From Hydrogenophilales bacterium RIFOXYD1_FULL_62_11 (GTDB lineage Bacteria; Pseudomonadota; Gammaproteobacteria; Burkholderiales; Thiobacillaceae), in assembly GCA_001802655.1 (NCBI GenBank), contig MGZO01000119.1:23182-36051 (forward strand): a DNA stretch of 12,870 bases, read 5' to 3'. This document shows, piece by piece, positions 1 to 6,111 of the stretch. The notes beneath the pieces were generated by a model, which ran no database searches, was not told the origin of the DNA, and saw only the letters and a program-made list of their open reading frames with translations. Position numbers and translations under genes: made by a program. Positions within the stretch are counted from its first letter, which is position 1. Every line of letters starts with the position of its first letter.

Positions 1-189
1 CGACACCCGCGCATAGCCGCCCGCCATGAAGGCTGCGCCCTGCTCGTGCTTGACCAGTATGCTCTTCACGCTGGAATCGCGCAGGCAATCGTAGATTGGC
101 AGAACGTGTGCGCCGGGCATGCCGAAAAGGGTGTCGATGCCCAGGCGTTGCAGATACCGGACGAGCAGTTCGCTGACAGAAATATTCAT
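1..189 (-). CDS. ThDP-dependent enzyme (acetolactate synthase-like), N-terminus only
   Basis: Partial gene: the first 63 codons are in the window and the rest lies beyond position 1. The visible part has the start of the ThDP-enzyme Pyr domain. It contains FGMPGAH (about residues 22-28), the usual 'G.PG' turn, followed by KHEQGAAFMAGGYAR (47-61). Glu49 in that stretch is the conserved glutamate that activates the aminopyrimidine of the cofactor. This layout is shared by acetolactate synthase large subunits, sulfoacetaldehyde acetyltransferase, benzoylformate decarboxylase-like and related 2-oxo acid enzymes. The N-terminus does not decide between them. The ATG at 187-189 is the natural start because family homology begins within a few residues; the best Shine-Dalgarno candidate, AAGGA, lies rather far upstream (13 nt). 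The gene is 143 bp downstream of the GST gene on the same strand, so it may end the detoxification operon or have its own promoter. Family certain, substrate unknown. Confidence 0.85.
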   Translation of the reverse strand, partial: MNISVSELLVRYLQRLGIDTLFGMPGAHVLPIYDCLRDSSVKSILVKHEQGAAFMAGGYARVS

Positions 190-215
190 GCTGATTTATT
201 GATCCTTGCGGTCTC

Positions 216-265
216 GCTCCAATCCGGCGGCTCTGGCGGCGCGCTCGGATGCACTGGATTGGAGC
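216..265. repeat. Perfect 10-bp inverted repeat upstream of the ThDP-enzyme gene
   Basis: The 190-332 intergenic region contains no gene. It holds a perfect inverted repeat: GCTCCAATCC at 216-225 and GGATTGGAGC at 256-265, with a 30-nt loop. Neither arm extends by a further Watson-Crick pair. The repeat starts 27 bp upstream of the ThDP-enzyme ATG and lies 3' of the GST gene. No T-run follows on either strand, so it is not a standard intrinsic terminator. It could be a transcription-factor half-site pair, an mRNA hairpin, or an end-of-operon structure. The sequence alone does not decide. Confidence 0.5.
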
Positions 266-332
266 ATAAGACGCGGCGCAGGGAAACCATGTTGACGACG
301 CTTTGCCATGCAGTTCGCAACATACGCAAACG

Positions 333-971
333 TCACAGCAGCGTCGGTGGGTCGCCGGGTTGCCAGGGATCAAGCCTGGGCATGATCGAAACAAACAGTG
401 CGGAGTGCGTCCATGCGTCCAGCCAGCGGCGCAAGGCGGGGAAGGGCGCGGCCAGGAACCAGCCCGGATTGACCCCGGCAAACTGGCGGATAAACGGCAC
501 AATCGCCAGGTCAGCCAGGGCCGCTGCCTCGCCCAGAAAATAGGGTGTCTGGCTCAGGCGCTGGTTCAGCGGCGCAATAAACAGATCGACGGCTTCGTCG
601 CGATAGTGTCCAGCCGGGTGCGTCGATTGAGGGTTGGCATATTTGTAGTCGTCGAGCAGACCTTTGAACGCGCCGTCGTTCAGTGCAATCAGGGCTTGTC
701 CGGTTGCGTCATCCATGCGCCAGATTTCCGAATCAGCCTGGCCGAGCGCCCAGTGCATGATGTCCAGGCTTTGTTCCAGCACGCGGCCATCGGGCAATTG
801 CAACACCGGCACCGTGCCTTTGGGCGACAGCGCCAGCATGGCGGCCGGCTTGTCCCGCAGGGTGACCTCGCGCACTTCGAGCGCGATCCCGGCAAGCTTC
901 AACGCCAGCCGGGCGCGGATGGCATAGGGGCAGCGGCGAAAGCTGTAGAGCACCGGCAGCGTGGAGTTCAT
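333..971 (-). CDS. Glutathione S-transferase family protein (Grx2-like CPYA type)
   Basis: A 212-aa cytosolic GST. The N-terminal thioredoxin-like domain (residues 5-78) opens with FRRCPYAIRAR; CPYA (14-17) places the redox/nucleophilic cysteine where glutaredoxin-2-like GSTs have it. The cis-proline motif KGTVPVL (51-57) and LEQSLDIM (65-72) follow. The usual acidic-Ser pair that holds the glutathione gamma-glutamyl group is Gln67-Ser68 here, a substitution worth noting. The C-terminal helical domain (about 85-200) has the ALADLAIVPFIRQF segment with the N-capping-box Asp154. Length is normal for the family. A Cys-type active site suggests thiol-disulfide exchange, deglutathionylation or dehalogenase-like chemistry rather than classical conjugation, but the substrate cannot be read from sequence. 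It lies 67 bp after the nitroreductase gene on the same strand, consistent with membership of the electrophile-detoxification operon. The Shine-Dalgarno sequence is weak. Confidence 0.93.
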   Translation of the reverse strand: MNSTLPVLYSFRRCPYAIRARLALKLAGIALEVREVTLRDKPAAMLALSPKGTVPVLQLPDGRVLEQSLDIMHWALGQADSEIWRMDDATGQALIALNDGAFKGLLDDYKYANPQSTHPAGHYRDEAVDLFIAPLNQRLSQTPYFLGEAAALADLAIVPFIRQFAGVNPGWFLAAPFPALRRWLDAWTHSALFVSIMPRLDPWQPGDPPTLL

Positions 972-1038
972 TGCCTGCGGGCCATGCGCTGCTGGCCGGG
1001 CAGGCGCGCCAGCCGATGCTTCCGGACTTTCACCCGGC

Positions 1039-1644
1039 TCAGGCGAACGCGTTCTCGACCATGACCTGATCCAGCGTCAACTGGCCGCCACGTGGCCAGG
1101 CCGGCGCGGTGGCTTTACCCACTGCCAGCATCATGGCCATGACGTGATCGTCGGGCAGGCGGATGAGCTTGCCTACTGCCTCGAAATCGTAACCATCCAT
1201 CGGGCAAGAGTCGTAGCCCAGGCTTTTGGCGCCGAGCATGAGCGTCTGCGCGAGGATGCCGCACGAGCGCATGGCTTCGTCGCGCTGCACCTGATCACGG
1301 TCGCGGTAATAGGCATCGATGGCCGGCAGCATGAAATCGCGCACGCCGTCGGATGCGTTGCGCCAGTAGCGCGCAGGCTCCCTTTCCCAGGCGTTGAGGT
1401 CGGCGCACAGCACCAGCAGCAGCGACGCATCGGTGACCTGCGCCTGGTCCCAGGCGTGGGCGCGAATCTGCTGCCGCAGCGCCGGGTCGCGCACGGCCAC
1501 CAGCCGCCAGTTCTGGATGTTGAACGCCGTGGGCGAGAGCAGGGCCGCTGATAACAGGCGCGCTTCCTCCGCCTCGCTCAGGCGATGGCTGGGGTCGAAT
1601 TGCTTGATTGCGCGGCGTTGTTCAATGGCGTCGAAAGTGTGCAT
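1039..1644 (-). CDS. Nitroreductase family FMN-dependent oxidoreductase
   Basis: A 201-aa nitroreductase-fold flavoprotein. The N-terminal RRAIKQFD (10-17) is the FMN-phosphate-binding Arg-rich motif, and SPTAFNIQNWRL (38-49) is the flavin-binding loop (family pattern SPSSxNxQPW). Near the C-terminus, LGYDSCPMDGYD (142-153) and AVGKATAPAWPR (174-185) are the usual helix/loop signatures of NfsB-like members. Such enzymes act as cytosolic homodimers and use NAD(P)H to reduce nitroaromatics, quinones or unsaturated electrophiles. The physiological substrate here is unknown. The gene lies between the Old Yellow Enzyme gene (39 bp upstream) and the GST gene (67 bp downstream), all minus strand, which suggests a shared role in handling reactive organic electrophiles. 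The Shine-Dalgarno is poor, but homology begins directly at this ATG and the length is normal. Confidence 0.93.
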   Translation of the reverse strand: MHTFDAIEQRRAIKQFDPSHRLSEAEEARLLSAALLSPTAFNIQNWRLVAVRDPALRQQIRAHAWDQAQVTDASLLLVLCADLNAWEREPARYWRNASDGVRDFMLPAIDAYYRDRDQVQRDEAMRSCGILAQTLMLGAKSLGYDSCPMDGYDFEAVGKLIRLPDDHVMAMMLAVGKATAPAWPRGGQLTLDQVMVENAFA

Positions 1645-1683
1645 GGGGTGTCCGTGGTGTAAGGGCTTGGGGAAAGGCGGGCG

Positions 1684-2778
1684 TTAAGCCGGCGCCAGGC
1701 TGGGGTAGTCGGTGTAGCCGTGCGCATCGCCGCCGTAGAAGGTGGCCGGGTCGGGCGTGTTGAGCGGCGCGTTTGCCTGCAGCCGCGCCGGCAGGTCGGG
1801 GTTGGCGATGAAGGGTTTGCCGAACGCCACCAGGTCGGCATGGCCATCGGCGATGGCTGCGCGCGCCTTGGCGCCATCGTAGCCATCGCAGACCAGCAGC
1901 GTGCCCTCGAACAAGGGGCGGAACTCGCGGCTGGGCACGCAGATCGCGCCATGATCCTGGTCGGCCTGGTTGGGTTCGATCAGGTGCAGATAGGCCAGGC
2001 GGTGGCGGTTGAGGCTGCTGATGATTTCGCCGAAGTGGCTGCGCGGATCGGAGTCGCGCATGTCGTTGAAGCTGGTCGAGGGCGACAACCGCAGGCCAAC
2101 CTGGTTTGACGGCCATACCGTACACACCGCGTCGAGTACCTCGTGCAGCAGGCGCGCGCGGTTGGCGACGCTGCCGCCGTAGACGTCGGTGCGCAGGTTG
2201 GTGCCGTCGCGCAGGAACTCGTCGATCAAATAGCCGTTGGCGCCGTGCACCTCGATGCCGTCGAAGCCCGCTTTCAGAGCGTTTTCGGCGGCATGGCGGT
2301 AGTCGGCGACGATGCCGGGAATCTCCTGCGTTTCCAGCGCGCGCGGGGTGACGTAGCGCTGCATCCCCTGGTAGGTGACGGCTTCGCCTTTGGGCTGGAT
2401 CGCGCTCGGTGCAACCGGCAGGGCTCCTTCGGGCTGCAGGCTGGGGTGGGAGATGCGGCCGACGTGCCACAGCTGCAAAAAGATGCGGCCACCTGCCGCA
2501 TGCACGGCATCGGTGACACCACGCCAGCCGGCGACCTGTTCGTTGCTGTGGATGCCGGGGGTCAGCGGATAACCGACGCCCTGCGGCGAAATCTGCGTTG
2601 CCTCGGTGAGGATCAATCCGGCGCTGGCGCGCTGCACGTAGTACTCGATGTTCATGGGGCCCGGCACGTTTCCGGCACTGGCGCGGTTACGCGTGAGCGG
2701 CGCCATGACGATGCGGTTGGGCAGCAGAAGCGGGCCCAGCTGGAAGGGTTCAAACAGATCGGGAGGGGACGGGGTCAT
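1684..2778 (-). CDS. nemA: Old Yellow Enzyme-family ene-reductase (N-ethylmaleimide reductase-like)
   Basis: A 364-aa TIM-barrel flavoprotein. It starts LFEPFQLGPLLLPNRIVMAPLTRNRA (residues 8-33), the standard OYE opening that binds FMN. The active site VHGANGYLIDEF (177-188) supplies His178/Asn181, which bind the substrate carbonyl (the His/Asn pair of yeast OYE1 rather than the His/His of E. coli NemA), and Tyr183, the proton donor. VGLRLSP (227-233) and VAFGKPFIANPDLP (317-330) contact the FMN phosphate. The family signature FYGGDAHGYTDYP (347-359) lies close to the C-terminus. The enzyme reduces activated C=C bonds of enones, maleimides and sometimes nitrate esters with NAD(P)H. The open frame runs further upstream, to about 2988, but that would overlap fghA; the ATG at 2778 has a good GAGG 7 nt upstream and matches where homology begins. 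It lies 25 bp after fghA, so co-transcription with the formaldehyde genes is likely. Whether it is a strict NemA orthologue is uncertain. Confidence 0.94.
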   Translation of the reverse strand: MTPSPPDLFEPFQLGPLLLPNRIVMAPLTRNRASAGNVPGPMNIEYYVQRASAGLILTEATQISPQGVGYPLTPGIHSNEQVAGWRGVTDAVHAAGGRIFLQLWHVGRISHPSLQPEGALPVAPSAIQPKGEAVTYQGMQRYVTPRALETQEIPGIVADYRHAAENALKAGFDGIEVHGANGYLIDEFLRDGTNLRTDVYGGSVANRARLLHEVLDAVCTVWPSNQVGLRLSPSTSFNDMRDSDPRSHFGEIISSLNRHRLAYLHLIEPNQADQDHGAICVPSREFRPLFEGTLLVCDGYDGAKARAAIADGHADLVAFGKPFIANPDLPARLQANAPLNTPDPATFYGGDAHGYTDYPSLAPA

Positions 2779-2785
2779 GGGGTTG

Positions 2786-2789
2786 CCTC
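2786..2789 (-). promoter_or_regulatory. Ribosome binding site fixing the ene-reductase start
   Basis: GAGG on the minus strand lies 7 nt upstream of the ATG at 2778, within the 25-bp gap after fghA. It supports this start over the in-frame upstream candidates that would overlap fghA. Confidence 0.65.
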
Positions 2790-2803
2790 GAAACAAAAGG
2801 GAT

Positions 2804-3661
2804 TCAGCGGCTGGACAGCGCGCTGGCATGAAACGCCAGATGCTCGCCGATGAAGGTCGCAATGAAGTGATAGCTGTGGTCGTAGCCGTCCTGCATCCGC
2901 AACTTGAGCGGAATGTCGCGCGCGGCGCAGGCCGCTTGCAGATTTTGCGGGAACAGTTGTTCGGCGAGAAACTCGTCGCCGGTGCCATGGTCGATCAGCG
3001 CCGGTGGCAGCGGCGCGCCGGCCTGGATCAGGCAGGTGGCGTCCCAGGCTTCCCAGGCCTTTTTGTCGTCGCCGAGATAGGCGCTGAAACAGCCTTGTCC
3101 CCACGGACTGATCGCCGGGTTGCAGATCGGCGCGAAGGCCGAAACTGAGACATACAGGCCGGGATTTTTCAGCGCGCAGATCAGCGCGCCGTGGCCGCCC
3201 ATCGAGTGGCCGCTGATGGCGCGCTTGCCGGGCGTCGCGGGAAACTGTGCCTCGATCAGCGCGGGCAGTTCGCGGGTGACGTAGTCGTACATTTGATAGT
3301 GCGTCGCCCACGGCGACTGCGTGGCGTTGACGTAGAAGCCGGCGCCCTTGCCGAGGTCGTAGCGCTCGGGCACATCGGGCACGTCGTCGCCGCGCGGGCT
3401 GGTGTCGGGCATCACCAGAATCAGCCCGAGCTCGGCCGCGTAACGTTGCGCCCCGGCTTTCGTCCGCACATTGTCGTCGGTGCAGGTGAGGCCGGACAAC
3501 CAGTAGATCACCGGGCAGGCCTGTGTGGCGGCCTGCGGCGGCAGATAGATTGAAAACGTCATCGTGCAATGACAGCTGGCCGATTCGTGCTGCCAGCGTT
3601 CGAGCCAGCCGCCGAATTCCTTGATGGACTCAATTTTCTTGGCGCGTTCAACTTGTTTCAT
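2804..3661 (-). CDS. fghA: S-formylglutathione hydrolase
   Basis: A 285-aa esterase-D family alpha/beta hydrolase. It hydrolyses S-formylglutathione to formate and glutathione, the second step of glutathione-dependent formaldehyde oxidation in the cytosol. The nucleophile elbow GHSMGGHGA gives Ser153. Asp229 (in DHGTGDEF) and His262 (in GYDHSYHF) complete the triad. Their spacings (76 and 109 residues from the serine) match those I recall for E. coli FrmB (145/221/254). Other family landmarks are YWLSGLTCTDDN (53-64), MPDTSPRGDD (84-93) and GAGFYVNAT (107-115). Length is normal; the N-terminus is about six residues longer than FrmB, with no alternative Met before residue 34. The ATG follows the adhC stop by only 9 bp, so the two are very probably translated from one message. 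The Shine-Dalgarno is weak, in line with translational coupling to adhC. Confidence 0.97.
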   Translation of the reverse strand: MKQVERAKKIESIKEFGGWLERWQHESASCHCTMTFSIYLPPQAATQACPVIYWLSGLTCTDDNVRTKAGAQRYAAELGLILVMPDTSPRGDDVPDVPERYDLGKGAGFYVNATQSPWATHYQMYDYVTRELPALIEAQFPATPGKRAISGHSMGGHGALICALKNPGLYVSVSAFAPICNPAISPWGQGCFSAYLGDDKKAWEAWDATCLIQAGAPLPPALIDHGTGDEFLAEQLFPQNLQAACAARDIPLKLRMQDGYDHSYHFIATFIGEHLAFHASALSSR

Positions 3662-3670
3662 GAGTCAGTC

Positions 3671-4780
3671 TCAGAAAATGATGACCGAGCGGATGCTCTT
3701 GCCTTCGTGCATCAGGTCGAACGCGCGATTGATGTCTTCCAGCGGCATGGTGTGGGTGACCAGCTTGTCGAGTTCGATCTTGCCGTTCATGTAGTTCTCG
3801 ACGTAGCCCGGCAGCTGGCTGCGACCCTTGACGCCACCGAATGCGGTGCCTTTCCAGGTGCGGCCGACCACCAGGTTGAACGGGCGGGTGCAGATTTCCT
3901 GCCCGGCGCCAGCCACGCCGATCACGGTGGCCACGCCCCAGCCCATGTGGGTACATTCGAGTGCGTCGCGCATCACATTCACATTGCCGATGCACTCGAA
4001 CGAGTAATCGACGCCGCCCCGTGTCAGATCGCGGATGTATTCCGACACCGAGCCGTTGACGTCCCTGGGATTGAGGAAGTCGGTCGCGCCGAGCATCCGT
4101 GCCATCTCGAATTTGTCCGGGTTTAAATCAATCGCAATGATGCGTCCGGCGCCCGCCATCACCGCGCCCTGGATGCACGACAGGCCGATGCCGCCGAGGC
4201 CGAACACCGCGACGGTGGAACCGGGTTCGACCTTGGCCGTGTTCAGCACGGCGCCGATGCCGGTGGTGACGCCGCAGCCGAGCAGGCACACTTTATCCAG
4301 CGGTGCGGCGGGGTTGATTTTGGCAAGCGCGATTTCCGGCACCACGGTGTATTCGGAAAAAGTCGAGCAGCCCATGTAGTGGAAAATCGGTTGGCCGTTT
4401 TTCGAGAAGCGTCGCGTGCCGTCGGGCATGTAGCCGGTCCATACCGTCGAGGCAATCGACTGGCACAGATTGGTCTTGGGCGAGGCGCAATATTCGCAGT
4501 GGCCGCACTCGGGAATATAGAGCGGGATGACGTGGTCGCCGGGCTTCAGGCTTTTGACCCCGGGGCCGCACTCGACCACGATGCAGCCGCCTTCGTGGCC
4601 GAGGATGCAGGGAAACGCGCCTTCCGGATCGTCGCCCGACAGGGTAAACGCGTCGGTGTGGCAGACGCCGCTGGCGACGACCTGCAACAGGACTTCGCCC
4701 TCGCGCGGGCCTTCTACGTCGACCTCTTCGATCGACAGCGGTTTTTTGGGTTCCCAGGCTACGGCGGCACGTGCTTTCAT
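3671..4780 (-). CDS. adhC: S-(hydroxymethyl)glutathione dehydrogenase / class III alcohol dehydrogenase
   Basis: A 369-aa zinc-dependent medium-chain dehydrogenase (also called frmA or flhA). It oxidises S-hydroxymethylglutathione, formed from formaldehyde and glutathione, to S-formylglutathione with NAD+; class III enzymes also reduce S-nitrosoglutathione. Catalytic zinc ligands are Cys40 (GVCHTD), His62 (GHEGG) and Cys169 (LLGCGVTTG). The structural zinc is held by Cys92, Cys95, Cys98 and Cys106. The Rossmann motif FGLGGIG lies at 193-199, followed by Asp218 at the end of beta-2, which selects NAD over NADP. Conserved class III segments such as VWTGYMPDGTRRF (113-125) and GRTWKGTAFGG are present, and the length is typical. 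Start: the ATG at 4780 has AAGGA 8 nt upstream. It is the first gene of a tight minus-strand run and lies 94 bp downstream of transaldolase, with a strong hairpin between. No frmR-type regulator is in the window. Confidence 0.97.
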   Translation of the reverse strand: MKARAAVAWEPKKPLSIEEVDVEGPREGEVLLQVVASGVCHTDAFTLSGDDPEGAFPCILGHEGGCIVVECGPGVKSLKPGDHVIPLYIPECGHCEYCASPKTNLCQSIASTVWTGYMPDGTRRFSKNGQPIFHYMGCSTFSEYTVVPEIALAKINPAAPLDKVCLLGCGVTTGIGAVLNTAKVEPGSTVAVFGLGGIGLSCIQGAVMAGAGRIIAIDLNPDKFEMARMLGATDFLNPRDVNGSVSEYIRDLTRGGVDYSFECIGNVNVMRDALECTHMGWGVATVIGVAGAGQEICTRPFNLVVGRTWKGTAFGGVKGRSQLPGYVENYMNGKIELDKLVTHTMPLEDINRAFDLMHEGKSIRSVIIF

Positions 4781-4788
4781 GGTTGGCT

Positions 4789-4793
4789 TCCTT
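4789..4793 (-). promoter_or_regulatory. Strong ribosome binding site of adhC
   Basis: AAGGA (within AGAAGGAAG on the minus strand) lies 8 nt upstream of the adhC ATG at 4780 and supports this start. Confidence 0.65.
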
Positions 4794-4812
4794 CTATAGG
4801 GTGAGGGGGTTA

Positions 4813-4854
4813 CGGCGTGGCCGAGGCCGGGATATCCAGGTCTCGGCCGCGCCG
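4813..4854 (-). terminator. Strong hairpin between transaldolase and adhC (terminator-like or regulatory)
   Basis: Arms at 4813-4825 and 4842-4854 form a 13-bp stem: twelve Watson-Crick pairs plus one G-U wobble, all GC-rich. Three more pairs (one a wobble) close inward around a loop containing the palindrome GGATATCC (4830-4837). The hairpin starts 20 bp after the transaldolase stop and ends 32 bp before the adhC start. It has no T-run on either strand, so it is not a textbook intrinsic terminator. It may mark the transaldolase 3' end, attenuate read-through into adhC, or stabilise a processed message. The structure is seen directly; its role is inference. Confidence 0.55.
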
Positions 4855-4874
4855 CATGGGACGAAAGGGAAGGC

Positions 4875-5954
4875 TCAGGCTGTTTGCTGCAGCAGTTTCT
4901 GGAAGGCGGCCTCGAAGGACTGGACGCCTTCGCCCTGCAGGATCAGGCCGACCTGGTCCAGGTCGATGCCGAGTCGCGCCAGTGCGGCCAGTTGCGCCGT
5001 GGACTGGTCGATATCGGCCTCCACCTGCAACGCCGGCTGGCCATGCTCGGCCAATGCGGCGAGGGTCTTGTCCGGCAGGGTGTTGATGGTTTCCTTGCCG
5101 ATCAACGGCTCGACATACAGCAGGTCGGAATAGTCCGGGTTTTTTACGCCAGTGCTCGCCCACAGCAAAAACTGCGGCGCGGCACCCTGTTGAGCAAGCG
5201 CGGCAAACGGCTCACCGTGAAAAATGGCCTGATAGCGCTGGTAGGCGAGCTTGGCCATGGCCACTGCTGCCTTGCCGCGCAGCGCAAGTGCGTCGGACGT
5301 GCCGATGGCCGTCAGTTGCTTGTCCACCAGGGTGTCGACGCGCGACAGGAACAGGCTGGCCACCGCCTTGCTGTGGCGCACATCGGCGCCGGCCTGCGCG
5401 CGCGCGGTGAGTCCGCGAATATAGGCGTTGAATACCGCTTCGCTCTGCGCGATCGAAAACAGCAACGTGACGTTGACGTTGATGCCCAGCGCCGTGAGGG
5501 CTTCGAACGCCTGCACGCCTTCGGCGGTGCCCGGCACCTTAACCAGCAGGTTGCGGCGATTGACGGCAACGGACAGCCGCTTGGCCTCTTCCACGGTTTG
5601 CGTCGTGTCGTAGGCCCACTTTGGCGCGACTTCGAGGCTGACATAGCCATCCCGGCCACCGCTGCGCTCAAATGTGGGCAGCAGCAAATCGCAGGCGGCC
5701 TGGATGTCGGGAATCACCAGCGCTTCGTAGCGGCGCTCGGGTTCCGGTTCGCTGGCGCGCAGCGTCGTCAGGTCGTCGGCGTAATACGGGCTGCTGGCGA
5801 GCGCATTCTGGAAAATCGACGGGTTCGAGGTCACACCCGTTATGCCGTTCTCGGCAATGTGGTGCGCCAGCATGCCGTCGCGGATCAGGCTGCGTGACAG
5901 GTTGTCGAGCCAGAGGCTCTGGCCGAGCGCGGCGGTGCGTTGAGCTGCATTCAT
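4875..5954 (-). CDS. tal: Transaldolase
   Basis: A 359-aa class I transaldolase of the longer bacterial type (the tal family of about 360-380 aa). It transfers dihydroxyacetone units between sugar phosphates in the non-oxidative pentose phosphate pathway. Visible landmarks are LWLDNLSR (14-21, conserved Asp17), GITGVTSNPSIFQNAL (37-52), YVSLEVAP (104-111) and NLLVKVPGT (135-143), where Lys139 is the Schiff-base lysine. Further on are NVTLLFS (161-167), SLFLSRVD (200-207) and ASTGVKNPDYSD (266-277). The ATG at 5954 is chosen because GAGGA lies 6 nt upstream and homology begins immediately; the open frame runs further upstream, but only into the aroC gene region. It is divergent from aroC. Downstream, 94 bp and a hairpin separate it from adhC. 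Formaldehyde detoxification and sugar-phosphate rearrangement meet in C1 metabolism, but no RuMP-pathway enzyme is present here to link them. Confidence 0.96.
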   Translation of the reverse strand: MNAAQRTAALGQSLWLDNLSRSLIRDGMLAHHIAENGITGVTSNPSIFQNALASSPYYADDLTTLRASEPEPERRYEALVIPDIQAACDLLLPTFERSGGRDGYVSLEVAPKWAYDTTQTVEEAKRLSVAVNRRNLLVKVPGTAEGVQAFEALTALGINVNVTLLFSIAQSEAVFNAYIRGLTARAQAGADVRHSKAVASLFLSRVDTLVDKQLTAIGTSDALALRGKAAVAMAKLAYQRYQAIFHGEPFAALAQQGAAPQFLLWASTGVKNPDYSDLLYVEPLIGKETINTLPDKTLAALAEHGQPALQVEADIDQSTAQLAALARLGIDLDQVGLILQGEGVQSFEAAFQKLLQQTA

Positions 5955-5960
5955 GGAGAT

Positions 5961-5965
5961 TCCTC
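5961..5965 (-). promoter_or_regulatory. Ribosome binding site fixing the transaldolase start
   Basis: GAGGA on the minus strand lies 6 nt upstream of the ATG at 5954. It settles this start against longer in-frame extensions that would run antisense into aroC. Confidence 0.65.
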
Positions 5966-6066
5966 GCAGGTTGAGTAGATAAGCATAGCCCGTAAGCATG
6001 GCGCGGGGTGTGACAGCGCATGCCGGGAAAAGTGCCCGCTGCTGCGGCGAAGCGCTGCCACGCCAT

Positions 6067-6074
6067 GCTAGACT
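6067..6074 (+). promoter_or_regulatory. Possible extended -10 element for aroC
   Basis: GCTAGACT, preceded by T, gives TGCTAGACT, which resembles an extended -10 (TGnTATAAT) about 38 bp upstream of the aroC ATG. No good -35 hexamer is seen at the usual distance. It lies in the 157-bp divergent region shared with transaldolase, where the promoters of both genes must lie. For the transaldolase direction I could not pick a convincing promoter. Confidence 0.25.
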
Positions 6075-6111
6075 TCGATGCCTTATTTTCGCCCTTTTCC
6101 AGGTTATTTCC

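Noticed and set aside
2779..2988. Longer ene-reductase start, adding about 70 residues.
   Set aside because: It would overlap most of the fghA 3' end. The extra residues do not look like OYE sequence, and a good ribosome binding site and the family N-terminus sit at 2778.
4794..4799. TATAGA on the minus strand as a -10 box for adhC.
   Set aside because: It abuts the Shine-Dalgarno. A start 6-7 nt downstream would leave a leader that excludes part of the ribosome binding site.
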